Numbered from the stretch's first letter, positions 41,976 through 53,760 are shown. The stretch: DNA of 64,000 nt from Prorocentrum cordatum (GCA_963575745.1 CAUYUJ010000336.1:768080-832079), one strand, 5' to 3'. Program-made: numbers and translations. Notes: generated from the sequence alone by a model not told the origin.

Positions 41976-42797
41976 TTTTTTGATGCTGCTGCCCTTTTTC
42001 TCCTTCGAGAGGCCAGTTGACCTTGGACGGGTCTGCAGCGGGAGCGCTGCCTCCTCGCGCCGCGTGCGCAACCCCAACTCACAGGATGAGCGGCACCAAC
42101 TTGTTCGGGACCGTCCTGCGGGCGACCTCCTCCCCACTGTTTCCGTTTCCTCCTGCGCCGCCTCCTCGTCCTTCTTCTGCTCCCTCTCCCTCTCGTTTTT
42201 TGTTGCGTTGACCGGACTCTAGGTGCAAAACCTGTAGCGTTCATTCTGGTGACATAAAAGCAATAAAACCGCCTGACGGCAGAACTGAGCGGTGCAACAG
42301 GTCCAAAAAGAAACGGAAAACTGAAGAGCCCGCGAAGGCAACGAATCTTATTCCTGCAGGTGTAGGCCGCGTAGGCAAGGCCGCCCCCATCCCCGCATCC
42401 CGCCCCATTATAACCTCGAACATCCTCACCTCACAAATCCCCTCACATACCCGTCAAATTGCAGCGCTGCGTCGCGCATGACGGCTTGGGCAAATGTGCC
42501 AAAACCAATGAAAGGATGTCCATTGTTTGCGACAAATGAATGCGGGCCGATTGAAGATGTCCTCTTGAACTTCAGGCCTTACTGTGGACCTGACAGCCGT
42601 GCCGAATCTGGCAGCTCGGCATGCGTTAACGGCGGCGTCATCATAATGGGATTGCTGCGCTGCCTCTGCAATTCAAGGCTGAGCCCTTGCGCTCAGCTGC
42701 CCGGGGGTTTGTCAACACGGTTACGTCCCACCCCGCCTCCACCCAAACCCATAATCCTCCCCCCTCCTCCAACCATTCCCGACCCAAGGAGATATGG
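41976..42797. other. gene-free sequence
   Basis: No gene or repeat recognised. Confidence 0.4.
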
Positions 42798-43115
42798 TCC
42801 CATAGAATTGCGACTGTGCGGGCCCGATGGCCACAACTGTTGCTGGCCGTTGGTGGCCGCGATACCTCTGGCCTGGCTTCAAGGTGGGTTCGGCAGGTCG
42901 GCTTTCGAGCACTGCAGCCTGATGCTGTGGGCTCGGGCAAGTTCGCGTTGCTCCTCTCCTCGCTCCTCCTCCTCTCTTCCACCTTCTCCTCCAGAATGTT
43001 ACGATCTCACAGAACTGCATCGGTGCGCGCCCGGCGGCCTTCTGTGCTGTTGGCCGCTGATGGCCACAGTACTCCTGGCCTGGCACGGGAATGGTTTGGG
43101 AGGTCGGCCGTTGTT
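42798..43115 (+). repeat. 207-bp-offset in-frame divergent duplication
   Basis: TCCCATAGAATTGCGACTG at 42,798 and TCTCACAGAACTGCATCGG at 43,005 start two ~110-bp copies about 70% alike. The 207-bp offset keeps one plus-strand frame open through both (SHRIATVRARWPQ and SHRTASVRARRPS), but there is no known domain. More likely two copies of a short dispersed repeat than a gene. Confidence 0.55.
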
Positions 43116-43253
43116 ACGCGCGGCGCTGTTTTCCGCGGCAGTGGCCGCGGTTGCCACTGCTCACTGCCAAAGGTGGCCGGCGACGACAAGGCCTTGCGGC
43201 CTGTCCCCTCCCCGCCCCGTGATCCCACCCGGGCATCCCGACCCGACCCACAA

Positions 43254-43274
43254 GAGAGAGAGAGAGAGAGAGAT
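43254..43274. repeat. AG dinucleotide repeat
   Basis: About ten GA units. Confidence 0.85.
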
Positions 43275-43513
43275 GAGAAGGCCAGGGAGGGGAAAGCAAG
43301 GGCAACATCCGCCGGCCCCCTTGTGGGGTCACCATGCTGTAGGACGAAGTTGCCAAGTCTCCAATATTACAATCCTGCTTTCTGCTTCCTATTGAAAACT
43401 GTTTGAATCAAGTCCGCGCGAGGGGGGGAGCCCCAAACCGGCAATTTTCCACATCAAATCGCGTGCTCTGAATTCCCGGGGGGGGGCGTGGGACATGTAA
43501 AAATATATGAGAC

Positions 43514-43812
43514 TCGCGCACCCGAGGCCAGAACCCCTGGTCAATTACATAATGTTCGCGTCCCCGAAGCCACAAAAGGATGCAAATGTTGCGTCCCCGA
43601 GGCGACAAGCCCGTGTAAATTATACGATATTCGCGTTCCCGAAGCCATAACCCCTCGTACATTGTGCAATGCTCGCGTCCCCGAGGCCACAAACCCTTGC
43701 AAGTTACACAATTCTTGCGTCCCAGAAACTGCAGTCCTTCGTACATTACGCAAGTTTCGCGTCCCCGAGGCCATGCGCCCTTGCAAATTACACCGTGTTC
43801 GCACTGCCGAGG
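43514..43812 (+). repeat. ~42-bp minisatellite, 7-8 copies
   Basis: Units begin CGCGTCCCCGAGGCCA and contain a TGCAAATTACACAAT-like AT-rich half. The unit is a multiple of three, so Ala/Ser/Pro frames stay open without coding value. Confidence 0.8.
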
Positions 43813-43819
43813 CCAAGAT

Positions 43820-44160
43820 TGCTCCAAGGCGCCCGAAGATGGTTCCAAGACGGCCCAAGAGGGCCCCAAGAGTACTCCAAGAGGCCTCCCGAGAGAGCCC
43901 CACGAGGCCCAAATCGTCGGCGTTACGCAAGTGTTTGAAGAATGTTGGCCTTTCTGACAGTTTCGGCTTTCCGACGCTCCAAGACGGCTCAAGAACGCTC
44001 CGAGAAGCCCCAAGGAGGCTGGCCGCCAAGAGGCCCCAAGAGGTTCCAGAAGGCGCCCAAGACGCGCTCACGAGGCTTCCAAGAAGCCCAAAGGATACAG
44101 AGGCGCTCAAACCGCCTCCAAGAGGCCCCCGAAAGGCTCCCCACGACACCCCAACACATA
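43820..44160 (+). repeat. CCAAGAGGCC-type degenerate repeat
   Basis: TCCAAGGCGCCC, CCAAGACGGCCCAAGAGGGC and CCAAGAGGCCTCCC words over ~340 bp. Confidence 0.65.
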
Positions 44161-44499
44161 TACAAGAGGCGTCAGACCCACAACCCAGGCACGGTGGCGG
44201 GATCTAGGATCCGCCGCCCCCCTGTCGATTCATTGCAGGGGTGCTTGGCGTGCTAGATCCTTTCGGTTTTGGTTTTGGTTTTTTTCCGGAAGAACTCCCC
44301 CTGGGGCGTCGGCCCGTCCCACCGGCCACCCGGAAAGACTTCCAGATTGTCCAGGGGTGGTTGCCAACGGTTTTTTTACCTAACAACGAAGACTGATAGG
44401 CTTCTAGAGGTGTCAAAAGAGAACAGCAGATGACTCCACAGGGGGGTCAGGGCGGCATCCGGGGAGCTGTGTCCGAACTCGTGTCCGAACTCGTTTTTC

Positions 44500-44935
44500 G
44501 CAAACAGTCACACACTTCGTGCTCTTCGACCTCCCAGAACTCCATTCCCGGGCCACATTCTGAATGCCCGGAGCCAACTGTAGGCCACTTCGTGCTCTTC
44601 GACTTCCCAGAACTCCATTCCCGGGCCACATTTTGAATGCCCGGAGCCAACTGTAGGCCACTTCGTGCTCTTCGAGTTCCCAGAACTCCATTCCCGGGCC
44701 ACATTTTGAATGCCCGGAGCCAACTGTAGGCCACTTCGTGCTCTTCGATTCCCAGAACTCCATTCCCGGGCCACATTTTGGATGCCCGGAGCCAACTGTA
44801 GGCCACTTCGTGGTCTTCGAGTTCCCAGAACTCCATTCCCGGGCCACATTTTGGATGCCCGGAGCCAACTGTAGGCCACTTCGTGCTCTTCGAGTTCCCA
44901 GAACTCCATTCCCGGGCCACATTTTGAATGCTGAG
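44500..44935 (+). repeat. 73-bp satellite, six copies
   Basis: CTTCGTGCTCTTCGA, CCCAGAACTCCATTCCCGGG and GGAGCCAACTGTAGGCC recur every 71-73 bp. Copies are over 90% identical. It passes directly into the TGAGGC array. Confidence 0.9.
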
Positions 44936-45250
44936 GCAGGCTGAGGCTGAGGCTGAGGGCTGAGGCTGAGGCAGGCTGAGGCTGAGGCCGAGGCTGAAGG
45001 CAGACTGAGGCTGAGGCTGAAGCAGGCTGAGGCTGAGGCTGAGGCAGGCTGAGGCTGAGGCTGAGGCAGGCTGATGCTGAGGCAGGCTGAGGCTGAGGCT
45101 GAGGCTGATGCAGGCTGAGGCTGAGGCAGGCTGAGGCTGAGGCCGAGGCTGAAGGCAGACTGAGGCTGAGGCTGAAGCAGGCTGAGGCTGAGGCTGAGGC
45201 AGGCTGAGGCTGAGGCTGAGGCTGAGGCAGGCTGAGGCTGAGGCTGTGAC
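44932..45250. repeat. TGAGGC hexanucleotide array
   Basis: About 50 units of TGAGGC with CAGGC variants over ~315 bp. Confidence 0.9.
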
Positions 45251-45409
45251 TGCGACTGCCGTTGCCACTGCGACTGTCATCGCGAATGCGACTACGACTG
45301 CGAGAACAGCAGAATTCTACAACTGGATTCTCATCTGAATCTTAAGGGGAATGCTTCCAGATATGCTCCTACACATCGCTGTTAGGTTGCTTTGCCGGGA
45401 TAATCCTGC

Positions 45410-46080
45410 TCCAGACGGCTCCAAGACGGCCCAAGATGGCCTCCAAGACCTCCAAGACGGCCTCCAAGACGGCGCAGATGGCCCCAATATGCTTACAAGA
45501 TGCCTCCAAGACGGCCTAAGATAGCCTCAAGATGGTTCAAGACGGGCCAAGAGGCCCCCCAGAGCCCCCCAAGACGCCTCCAAGAGGTCCTCAAGGAGGG
45601 CCCGAAGAGGCCAAAATCATGGATTTCCCTTACGTGTTTGAAGGATTTTGGCATTTGCTTCTTTTCGGGCTTCCGAAGACCTCAAGACGGCCCAAGAGGC
45701 CCCGAAAATCGCTTGAAGATCGCTCACGAAGCCTCCAATATGGCCCCATGACGGCCCAAAAAGCCCACAAGGAGGCCCCAAGAGGGCCCCAAGACGGCCC
45801 AAAAGGCCTCCAAGACGCACAAGATGGCCTCCAAGACACGGACCCGAAGCACCCCAAGAGGGCCCCAAGTCGGCTCAGATCCGCCCCCAAAACGGCTCTC
45901 GACGGCGTCAGACGCCATAAAACACGGCCAAAGAAGCTCCCGAGAAGTCCCAAAATGGCCCCATGAGGCCCTCAAGAGGCCCCAAGAGAGCCTAAGATAA
46001 CCCAAAATGGTCTCCAAGACGGTCCCAAGATGGCCCAATCGAGCCCAAGAGTGCCTCAAGAGGCTCCGAAGAGGCATCCT
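45410..46080 (+). repeat. CCAAGAC/CCAAGAGGCC-type degenerate repeat
   Basis: Dense CCAAGACGGCC, CCAAGATGGCC and CCAAGAGGCCCC words over ~670 bp, interrupted by a T-rich segment at 45,615-45,665. The same kind of interruption (FGFRRPQD/AFRRSKTA frames) occurs at 43,960 and 59,850. Confidence 0.7.
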
Positions 46081-46691
46081 CCCCCTTCTCCTTTTTCCTC
46101 ATTCTCCTCCTCCTCCCCTTCCCCCCCCCCCGCGGTCCCCGAAACCTTTCCAAACCGACTCGGGGAACACATGGTCCGATAGCTTGGCCAAGCTCTAGCC
46201 CAGCTGTCGGACACATAGGCGCTTCCACAAGGGCAAGGGGCCTCGGTGATTCGCCGTAGGCGTCTTCGGTAACGTCAACGTCTCAAACTGCGCGGATGAT
46301 TCCTATCCGCCCCCGCATGTCCCCAGATGCGCCAAGGCAGCGCCGAGACGCACCGACGCGACTCTGATAGATCCCATTTTGATAGAGAGGGGGCCGGCGG
46401 CAGGGAGCGAAGCCCGTACGGATAAAGCACATGGCGATTGGGCAGTGTGGGGGCGATGGCTGAGACCAGGTCGCCTAGCAGAGGCGATCGCGTCCTGAGA
46501 AGCGATAATTGTGGGCCTGAAGAGATCGCGTTCTGGAAGTAAGATTGTTTTACTTGTAGCGTACGGTTGGGTACGAATGCTGTGTGAGTGCCACGCGGAT
46601 TCCGTCCTAGCTCAGTGACCTCCCCCACCGAAAAAGAACAATTAGCCTGGAGAAGGACCCAACCATATGCAGTTGTGAATGCCGCAATTGT
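46081..46691. other. gene-free sequence; left flank of the 90-bp array
   Basis: 46,632-46,691 (CCTGGAGAAGGACCCAACC, GCAGTTGTGAATGCCGCAAT) matches 50,391-50,460 and 18,767-18,792. No gene. Confidence 0.5.
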
Positions 46692-49188
46692 GCTGGGTGG
46701 TGGCGGACGCATGCGGGCGGTGCCACTGGGACCTTCGGTGGAGCTCCCTATGGGGCCACGAAGCGCTGTACTGGGTGGGTGAGACGCGGTCAGCAAGGGC
46801 TGTGCTGCGTGGTGGCGGACGCATGCGAGCGGTGCCACTGGGACCTTCGGTGGAGCTCCCTATGGGGCCACGAAACGCTGTACTGGGTGGGTGAAACGCA
46901 GGCAGGGAGCAAGGGCTGTGCAGGGTGGTGGCGGACGCATGCGGGCGGTGCCGCTGGGACCTTTGGTGGAGCTCCCTATAGGGCTACGAAGCGCTGTTCT
47001 GGGTGGGTGAAGCGCAGGGAACAAGGGCTGTGCTGGGTGGTGGCGGACGCAAGCGGGCAGTGCCACTGGGACCTTTGGTGGAGCCCCCTATGGGGCCACG
47101 AAACGTGCGAGGGGTGTGCCAGAATGGGGGGTGGAACCGCAGGGCGCAGCCACTGGGGCCTTCGCTGGAGCTCCCTATGGAGCCACGAAACGTGTGAGGG
47201 GTGTGCCGACATGGGGGGTGGAACCGCATGCGAGCGCAGCCACTGCGGCGTTCGGTGGCGCTCCCTATGGGGCCACGAGACGTGTGAAGGGCGTGCCGAA
47301 AAAGGGGGTGGAACCGCATGCGAGCGCAGCCACTGGGGCCTCCGGTGGAGCTCTCTATGGGGCCACGAACCGTGTGAGGGGTGTGCCGAACTGGGGGGGG
47401 GAACCACATGCGAGCGCTGTGGCGTTCGGTGGAGCTCCCCATGGAGCCACCCACAAAGCGTGTGAGGGGTGTGCCAGAATGGGGGGTGGAACCGCATGCG
47501 GGCGCAGCCACTGGGGCCTTCGGTGGAGCTCCCTATGGGGCCACGAAACGTGTGAGGGGTGTGCCAGAATGGGGGGTGGAACCGCATGCGGGCGCAGCCA
47601 CTGGGGCCTTCGGTGGAGCTCCCTATGGGGCCACGAAACGTGTGAGGGGTGTGCCAGAATGGGGGGTGGAACCGCATGCGGGCGCAGCCACTGGGGCCTT
47701 CGGTGGAGCTCCCTATGGGGCCACGAAACGTGTGAGGGGTGTGCCAGAATGGGGGGTGGAACCGCATGCGGGCGCAGCCACTGGGGCCTTCGGTGGAGCT
47801 CCCTATGGGGCCACGAAACGTGTGAGGGGTGTGCCAGAATGGGGGGTGGAACCGCATGCGGGCGCAGCCACTGGGGCCTTCGGTGGAGCTCCCTATGGGG
47901 CCACGAAACGTGTGAGTGTGCCAGACTGGGGGGTGGATCCGCATGCGGGCGCAGCCACTGGGGCCTTCGGTGGAGCTCCCTATGGGGCCACGAAACGTGT
48001 GAGGGGTGTGCCAGAATGGGTGGGTGGAACCGCATGCGGGCGCAGCCACTGGGGCCTTCGGTGGAGCTCCCTTATGGGGCCACGAAACGTGTGAGGGGTG
48101 TGCCAGACTGGGTGGTGGAACCGCATGCGGGCGCCACTGGGGCCTTCGGTGGAGCTCCCTATGGGGCCACGAAACGTGTGAGGGGTGTGCCAGAATGGGG
48201 GGTGGAACCGCATGCGGGCGCAGCCACTGGGGCCTTCGGTGGAGCTCCCTATGGGGCCACGAAACGTGTGAGGGGTGTGCCAGAATGGGGGGGGGAACCG
48301 CATGCGGGCGCAGCCACTGGGGCCTTCGGTGGAGCTCCCTATGGGGCCACGAAACGTGTGAGGGGTGTGCCAGAATGGGGGGTGGAACCGCATGCGGGCG
48401 CAGCCACTGGGGCCTTCGGTGGAGCTCCCTATGGGGCCACGAAACGTGTGAGGGGTGTGCCAGAATGGGGGGTGGAACCGCATGCGGGCGCAGCCACTGG
48501 GGCCTTCGGTGGAGCTCCCTATGGGGCCACGAAACGTGTGAGGGGTGTGCCAGAATGGAGGGTGGAACCGCATGCGGGCGCAGCCACTGGGGCCTTCGGT
48601 GGAGCTCCCTATGGGGCCACGAAACGTGTGAGGGGTGTGCCAGAATGGGGGGTGGAACCGCATGCGGGCGCAGCCACTGGGGCCTTCGGTGGAGCTCCCT
48701 ATGGGGCCACGAAACGTGTGAGGGGTGTGCCAGAATGGGGGGTGGAACCGCATGCGGGCGCAGCCACTGGGGCCTTCGGTGGAGCTCCCTATGGGGCCAC
48801 GAAACGTGTGAGGGGTGTGCCAGAATGGGGGGTGGAACCGCATGCGGGCGCAGCCACTGGGGCCTTCGGTGGAGCTCCCTATGGGGCCACGAAACGTGTG
48901 AGGGGTGTGCCAGAATGGGGGTGGAACCGCATGCGGGCGCAGCCACTGGGGCCTTCGGTGGAGCTCCCTATGGGGCCACGAAACGTGTGAGGGGTGTGCC
49001 AGAATGGGGGGTGGAACCGCATGCGGGCGCAGCCACTGGGGCCTTCGGTGGAGCTCCCTATGGGGCCACGAAACGTGTGAGGGGTGTGCCAGAATGGGGG
49101 GTGGAACCGCATGCGGGCGCAGCCACTGGGGCCTTCGGTGGAGCTCCCTATGGGGCCACGAAACGTGTGAGGGGTGTGCCAGAATGGG
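46692..49188 (+). repeat. Satellite array A: 111-117-bp units, then about 23 units of 90 bp
   Basis: The first four units (46,701, 46,812, 46,929, 47,041) are 111-117 bp, with an extra CTGTACTGGGTGGGTGA-type segment. From ~47,100 the unit is 90 bp and almost invariant: GGAGCTCCCTATGGGGCCAC, GAAACGTGTGAGGGGTGTGCC, GGTGGAACCGCATGCGGGCG. Because 90 is divisible by three, frames of 600-650 codons stay open on both strands. They are repeat artefacts: no start context, no domain, and both strands are equally open. Confidence 0.95.
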
Positions 49189-49247
49189 TGTGGGAGGGGG
49201 AGGAGGGGGGGGGAGGAAGGAAGGAGGAGGAAGAAACGCGGGGAGAC

Positions 49248-49290
49248 GTCTCTTCAAAACGAGGACCCAACACCACAGGATAGTTGGGAA
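49248..49290 (+). repeat. Right flank of array A, duplicated at array B
   Basis: 43 bp, GTCTCTTCAAAACGAGGACC then CAACACCACAGGATAGTTGGG, one mismatch from 51,944-51,986. Confidence 0.9.
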
Positions 49291-49884
49291 AAAAATGCGC
49301 CTCCACATCCACCACCTCCTCTCCTCCTCCGCCTCTCTCTCTCTATTCATTGGCCTTGACGTTGGCCTTAGATTGCCAATCGGCCCTGTCGGGAGACAGT
49401 CCTAGCCCTCGCCGAGGGCCGTTGATTAAAGCTGCAAACGGGGCCTATGTACCGATGGCCCTAAGTTCGAACACCTTCGCTACGCAATTGAAATACACAT
49501 TCGTCGGCAATTCGAGTGCGTAGAATAGGCAGGTACCTCATGAGTTGTATGCACGGTGGCGCAAATCATTCGCTGGCCTGATGAACGCAAAATCGTCTTG
49601 AAACGGCTGCCATTTCGAAGCGACCGGCTTGAAGAAGCCGGAGCCCTCAGTGGGGTGTGCGAGTAGGCATGGAAGCAACAACTCCCGCCCACCCCCTTGC
49701 ACTCCTCATGATACGCACCCAAGAAGGGAGAAGGGGCGGGAGGAGGGGGAGAACGGGACCATTGAACAACTGAAGGGCGGAACAGGAGGGAAGCAACGGT
49801 TAGGCAACGCCTCTCATACCGACCCTGTATGATGTCCATCGTGTGTGGTTGTGATGCATAACCGATCGTAAACAACACAATCGT
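49291..49884. other. gene-free sequence
   Basis: No gene or repeat recognised. Confidence 0.45.
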
Positions 49885-49972
49885 ATATCTATATGTACAT
49901 ACGCACATGAGAATGCATATACATGTGTGTTTGCATATGTATGTGTATAGGTGTATGCATACATACGTATAC

Positions 49973-50009
<37 letters not shown>

Positions 50010-50016
50010 CGTATGC

Positions 50017-50087
<71 letters not shown>

Positions 50088-50236
50088 CGCGTGTGTGTCA
50101 ATGTATGCGTATGAGTGTATGTACATGTATATGAATGTACAAGTATGTGGATAATTAATTGTATGTATGTAGGCATGGGTGTACGTATATATTCATATAT
50201 ATACACATACATACATATATATGTATATATATATAT
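49885..50236. repeat. AT/ATGT microsatellite block
   Basis: ATGT, ATAC and TATA repeats; a pure AT run at 49,975-50,003 and an ATGT run at 50,020-50,050. Confidence 0.9.
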
Positions 50237-50369
50237 GTACCCCCAGCTGTCTGGACCTGCCATGCGCGGAGCGCCTCGATCTTCGAGGCACGCCGACTTT
50301 TTCTGGAAGAGAGCTCGCCACCAGCGACGCGTGCGACAGAAGCTTGCACCTCGAGGTTAGCACACGCCA
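50237..50369 (+). repeat. 133-bp direct repeat, copy 1
   Basis: Begins GTACCCCCAGCTGTCTGGAC and ends GGTTAGCACACGCCA. Identical over its length, as far as I can read, to 52,099-52,231. Confidence 0.95.
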
Positions 50370-50460
50370 AGGGCTGGCCAGGAAACGCGGACAGATTATC
50401 CTGGCGAAGGGCCCAACCATACGCAATTCCGAATGCCGCCGTTGTAAGTATCGTCGTTGG
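50370..50460 (+). repeat. Left flank of array B
   Basis: CCTGGCGAAGGGCCCAACCA and CGCAATTCCGAATGCCGCCG, homologous to the left flank of array A. Confidence 0.75.
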
Positions 50461-51711
50461 TGGAACACCCGATGGGGCCACGAAGCGTGTGAGAGGTGCG
50501 CCAAATGGAGGTGGAACTGCATGCGGACCCTGCCACTGGGGCCTTCGGTGGAGCACCCTGTGGGGCCGCGAAACGTGTGAGGGGTGCGCCGAAATGGAGG
50601 TGGAACTGCATGCGGACCCTGCCATTGGCGCCCTCGGTGGAGCTCCCTATGGGGCCGCGAAACGTGTGAGGGGTGCGCCGAAATGGAGGTGGAACTGCAT
50701 GCGGACCCTGCCACTTGGGCCTTAGGCGGAGCTCTCTATGGGGCCACGAAACGTGTGAGGGGTGTGCCGAAATGGAGGTGGAACTGCATGCGGACCGTGC
50801 CACTTGGGCCTTAGGCGGGGCTCCCTATGACGCCACGAAACGTGTGAGGGGTGCGCCGAAATGGAAGTGGAACTGCATGCGGACCCTGCCACTTAGGCCT
50901 TAGGCGGAGCTCCCTATGGGGCCACGAAACGTGTGAGGGGTGCGCCGAAATGGAGGTGGAACTGCGGATGCCACTGGGGCCTGCCACTGGTGGAGCTCCC
51001 TATGGGGCCACGAAGCGTGTGAGGGGTGTGCCGAAATCATGCGGAACTGGGGCCTCGGTGGAGCTCCCTATGGGGCCACGAAACGTGTGAGGGGTGCGCC
51101 GAAATGGGTGGTGGAGGCATGCGGACCCTGCCACTGGGGCCTTCGGTGGAGCTCCCTATGGGGCCACGAAACGTGTGAGGGGTGCGCCGAAATGGAGGTG
51201 GAACCGCATGCGGACCCTGACACTTGGGCCTTCGGTGGAGCTCCCTATGGGGCCACGAAACGTGTGAGGGGTGCGCCGAAATGGAGGTGGAACCGCATGC
51301 GGACCCTGACACTTGGGCCTTCGGTGGAGCTCCCTATGGGGCCACGAAACGTGTGAGGGGTGCGCCGAAATGGAGGTGGAACCGCATGCGGACCCTGACA
51401 CTTGGGCCTTCGGTGGAGCTCCCTATGGGGCCACGAAACGTGTGAGGGGTGCGCCGAAATGGAGGTGGAACCGCATGCGGACCCTGACACTTGGGCCTTC
51501 GGTGGAGCTCCCTATGGGGCCACGAAACGTGTGAGGGGTGCGCCGAAATGGAGGTGGAACCGCATGCGGACCCTGACACTTGGGCCTTCGGTGGAGCTCC
51601 CTATGGGGCCACGGAACGTGTGAGGGGTGCGCCGAAATGGAGGTGGAACCGCATGCGGACCTTGCCACTGGGGCCTTCGGTGGAGCTCACTATGGGTCCA
51701 CGAAACGTGTG
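50461..51711 (+). repeat. Satellite array B: about 14 units of 89 bp
   Basis: Same family as array A, but the unit is 89 bp (starts at 51,224, 51,313, 51,402, 51,491 and 51,580) and reads GGGTGCGCCGAAATGGAGG and GCATGCGGACCCTG. The missing base makes every frame shift per unit, so only short staggered frames exist. The left units are more diverged than the right ones. Confidence 0.95.
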
Positions 51712-51715
51712 GCCA

Positions 51716-51890
51716 TGATGGAGACGGCGATGATGATGACGACGATGGTGATAAGAACGATGATGATGATGATGCTGATGATGACGGTGACGATGACGAT
51801 GATGATGATGATGCTGATGATGAGAGGAGGAGGAGGAGGAGGAGGAGGAGGAGGAGGAGGAGGAGGAGGATGATGATGATGATGATGATG
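51716..51890. repeat. GAT and GGA trinucleotide repeats
   Basis: GATGAT and GACGAT units, then a pure GGA run (51,826-51,870), then GAT again. Confidence 0.9.
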
Positions 51891-51943
51891 AGGAGGGAGG
51901 AGGGAGGAGGGGGAAGAGGAGGAGAGGAGAGGACGCGGGCACC

Positions 51944-51986
51944 GTCTCTTCAAAACGAGGACCCAACACCACAGGATGGTTGGGAA
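51944..51986 (+). repeat. Right flank of array B, duplicated at array A
   Basis: 43 bp matching 49,248-49,290 with one mismatch, again beyond a GGA-rich spacer. Confidence 0.9.
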
Positions 51987-52020
51987 TTAAAAGAAAAGAG
52001 AAAAGGGGAGGGAGGGAGGG

Positions 52021-52098
52021 AGACTTTGAGCAAACAGCCATGGATGGACGGCAGGGCAGCGACAACTAGGGATTCAAAGACGTGTGGAACACTGAACT
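52021..52098 (-). repeat. 78-bp direct repeat at retroelement 3' end
   Basis: AGACTTTGAGCAAACAGCCA ... GTGGAACACTGAACT on plus, identical to 57,855-57,932. Adjacent to the 133-bp repeat copy. Confidence 0.95.
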
Positions 52099-52231
52099 GT
52101 ACCCCCAGCTGTCTGGACCTGCCATGCGCGGAGCGCCTCGATCTTCGAGGCACGCCGACTTTTTCTGGAAGAGAGCTCGCCACCAGCGACGCGTGCGACA
52201 GAAGCTTGCACCTCGAGGTTAGCACACGCCA
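52099..52231 (+). repeat. 133-bp direct repeat, copy 2
   Basis: Same as 50,237-50,369. Lies between the 78-bp repeat and the end of the methyltransferase frame, so it is either element 3' UTR or a separate insertion. Confidence 0.95.
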
Positions 52232-52298
52232 CACCGGACCGTGCCAAAAAACACGAAGTCGAATGGCCGCAAGGCCGTCATCATTTACTTATAGAGTG

Positions 52299-53039
52299 TC
52301 ACATTGACAATTTGGACGCCATGGCTGAGACCTTACGGCACACGATAGCCTCATCGAATGCGCGGGCTAACTGCTGACACAGGCGGGAGGGATACGCCTC
52401 GGCTACGGCGGTCCAGAACCGTCGATCGGGCGCACGCCCCTCCAAACCTTGGTGGGGCAGTCCTGTACGACTGCAGCAGCCTTGAGTGCGCTGGCACAGT
52501 TTCACCAAGGATGTCAAATCAATGTAAGTACCTAAGAAGCTGGTGCGCTTCCGCCAGGGGGTACCCCACTGGCAGAAATCTGTACTGACGAGAGACCATC
52601 GCGTGGACCTGACAAGCGAGGCGACTGGCGGCGCGAGCCAAAGTCGAGAGGTGGACGGGTTTTCCATCACACACGGCACCTGCATGCGACGGGCGACGGT
52701 TAGAACCGAAACACTGAAGCGCATCATCTGATTCCCAACATCTACAGCGGCTTGTGCCGACGGTATCAAGTTGGGCAAGCCTAAGACACATGTGTCCGAG
52801 CGGAGACGGGGAGGACCAGGTTGGATATCTCTGGCGCGTGACCAGCTGCCACACGGCGTTCCCAGATGCACACCTAAGATGAGTCCCGCTTGGATCCAGC
52901 CCCGAATCAGACGTTGCCTCGAAACGTCACGGAGATCAAACAAGGGCCCGTGCTTAATGTCCCACGCAAGCACATGATACCCCTTTCGCGCCATCGCTCG
53001 TGCGAGGCGCCCAGACCCTGAAAAAATCTCTAGGAAAAC
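52299..53039 (-). pseudogene. Methyltransferase-like domain of the retroelement
   Basis: 246 residues to the TGA at 52,299. It opens VFLEIFSGSGRLARAMARKG with the F-x-G-x-G S-adenosylmethionine loop of class I methyltransferases, then WDIKHGPLFDLRD. LGTPCGSWSRAR has the Pro-Cys of cytosine-C5 methyltransferase motif IV, and VMENPSTSRLW has the Glu-Asn of motif VI. The remaining C-terminal half (FCQWGTPWRKRTSFLGTY) looks like a target-recognition or tail region. DNA or RNA as substrate cannot be decided. Domains of this kind in retroelements are known from DIRS-like elements and dinoflagellates. The domain itself is uninterrupted, although it is out of frame with what precedes it. Confidence 0.65.
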
Positions 53040-53059
53040 TCTCACAGTCAGCGAGCCAG

Positions 53060-53760
53060 GCACTGCAGGGCAGCGAGCCTCCCTCAGAGAACCTCGCGGA
53101 GCACGCTGAGGCGGTCCAACACGGGGCTCTCGTCGAACTCTGCCGTCTCGCAGGGCCGCGACTCTCCGCCGACGAGTGGATGTAGCACCCGGGCCCAGTC
53201 GCGGCTGAGACGCGGGTCGCACCATTGTAGGGCGGCCAGCATTTGAACTCCGTGCCAGGAGTCGACGCCCTCCAGGTACTGCCCCAACATCCTCTTCGCG
53301 AGTCTGTCGTCCAGCGCGGCGGCAGCCTCGGGAGCCAGTGGGATACCCCTCTGGCCGTCGAGGGAGAGCATCGGCTGCGTATGTAACTCTTGCTCGGCCA
53401 GCCAGTCGTTGGTCTCGGCGCCCACCGGCTGGAACCTGGACGTCACTGTCTGCGTCCGCACTGTGCTCAGCTGTGGCACGTCCAGCGTCTCCGCTTCGGC
53501 CAGCGTGGCTCCGCCCCGGGCCAGCTTCCGCCACTCCACCACGTTGGCCGCAGGCGTAGCCTGCGCCGTGAAGGGCGGTGGCGAGCCAGCCAGGGCGACG
53601 CAGAGAGGCCTCCGAGGCGACGGTGCCGACGTCGCCCGGCTCGGCGGCGCTGCGCGGCTCCGCGGGACCGAGCGGGCCTCCTCCGCCTGGCCCGCCGCCC
53701 GGCGACGCTCCAGCCTGGCCGTATCCAGCGCGAGCATAACCAGCGTGCCGCAGCCCTCGC
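53060..53760 (-). pseudogene. Helical segment between RNase H and methyltransferase
   Basis: Between compensating frameshifts the coding frame is the one running 53,944-53,084: NDWLAEQELHTQP, LDDRLAKRMLGQYLEGVDSW, VQMLAALQWCDPRLSRDWAR. This looks like the helical core-binding half of a tyrosine recombinase or integrase-like protein (inference). No Arg-His-Arg-Tyr catalytic set is visible. Confidence 0.45.

Noticed and set aside
44500-44935. CRISPR-like array
   Set aside because: The 73-bp units are contiguous without variable spacers, and the genome is eukaryotic.
46976-49350. Open frames of 450-656 codons on both strands over satellite array A
   Set aside because: The unit is 90 bp and lacks stops in several frames, so any number of copies stays open. 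No domain, start context or strand preference; the 89-bp sister array has no such frames.
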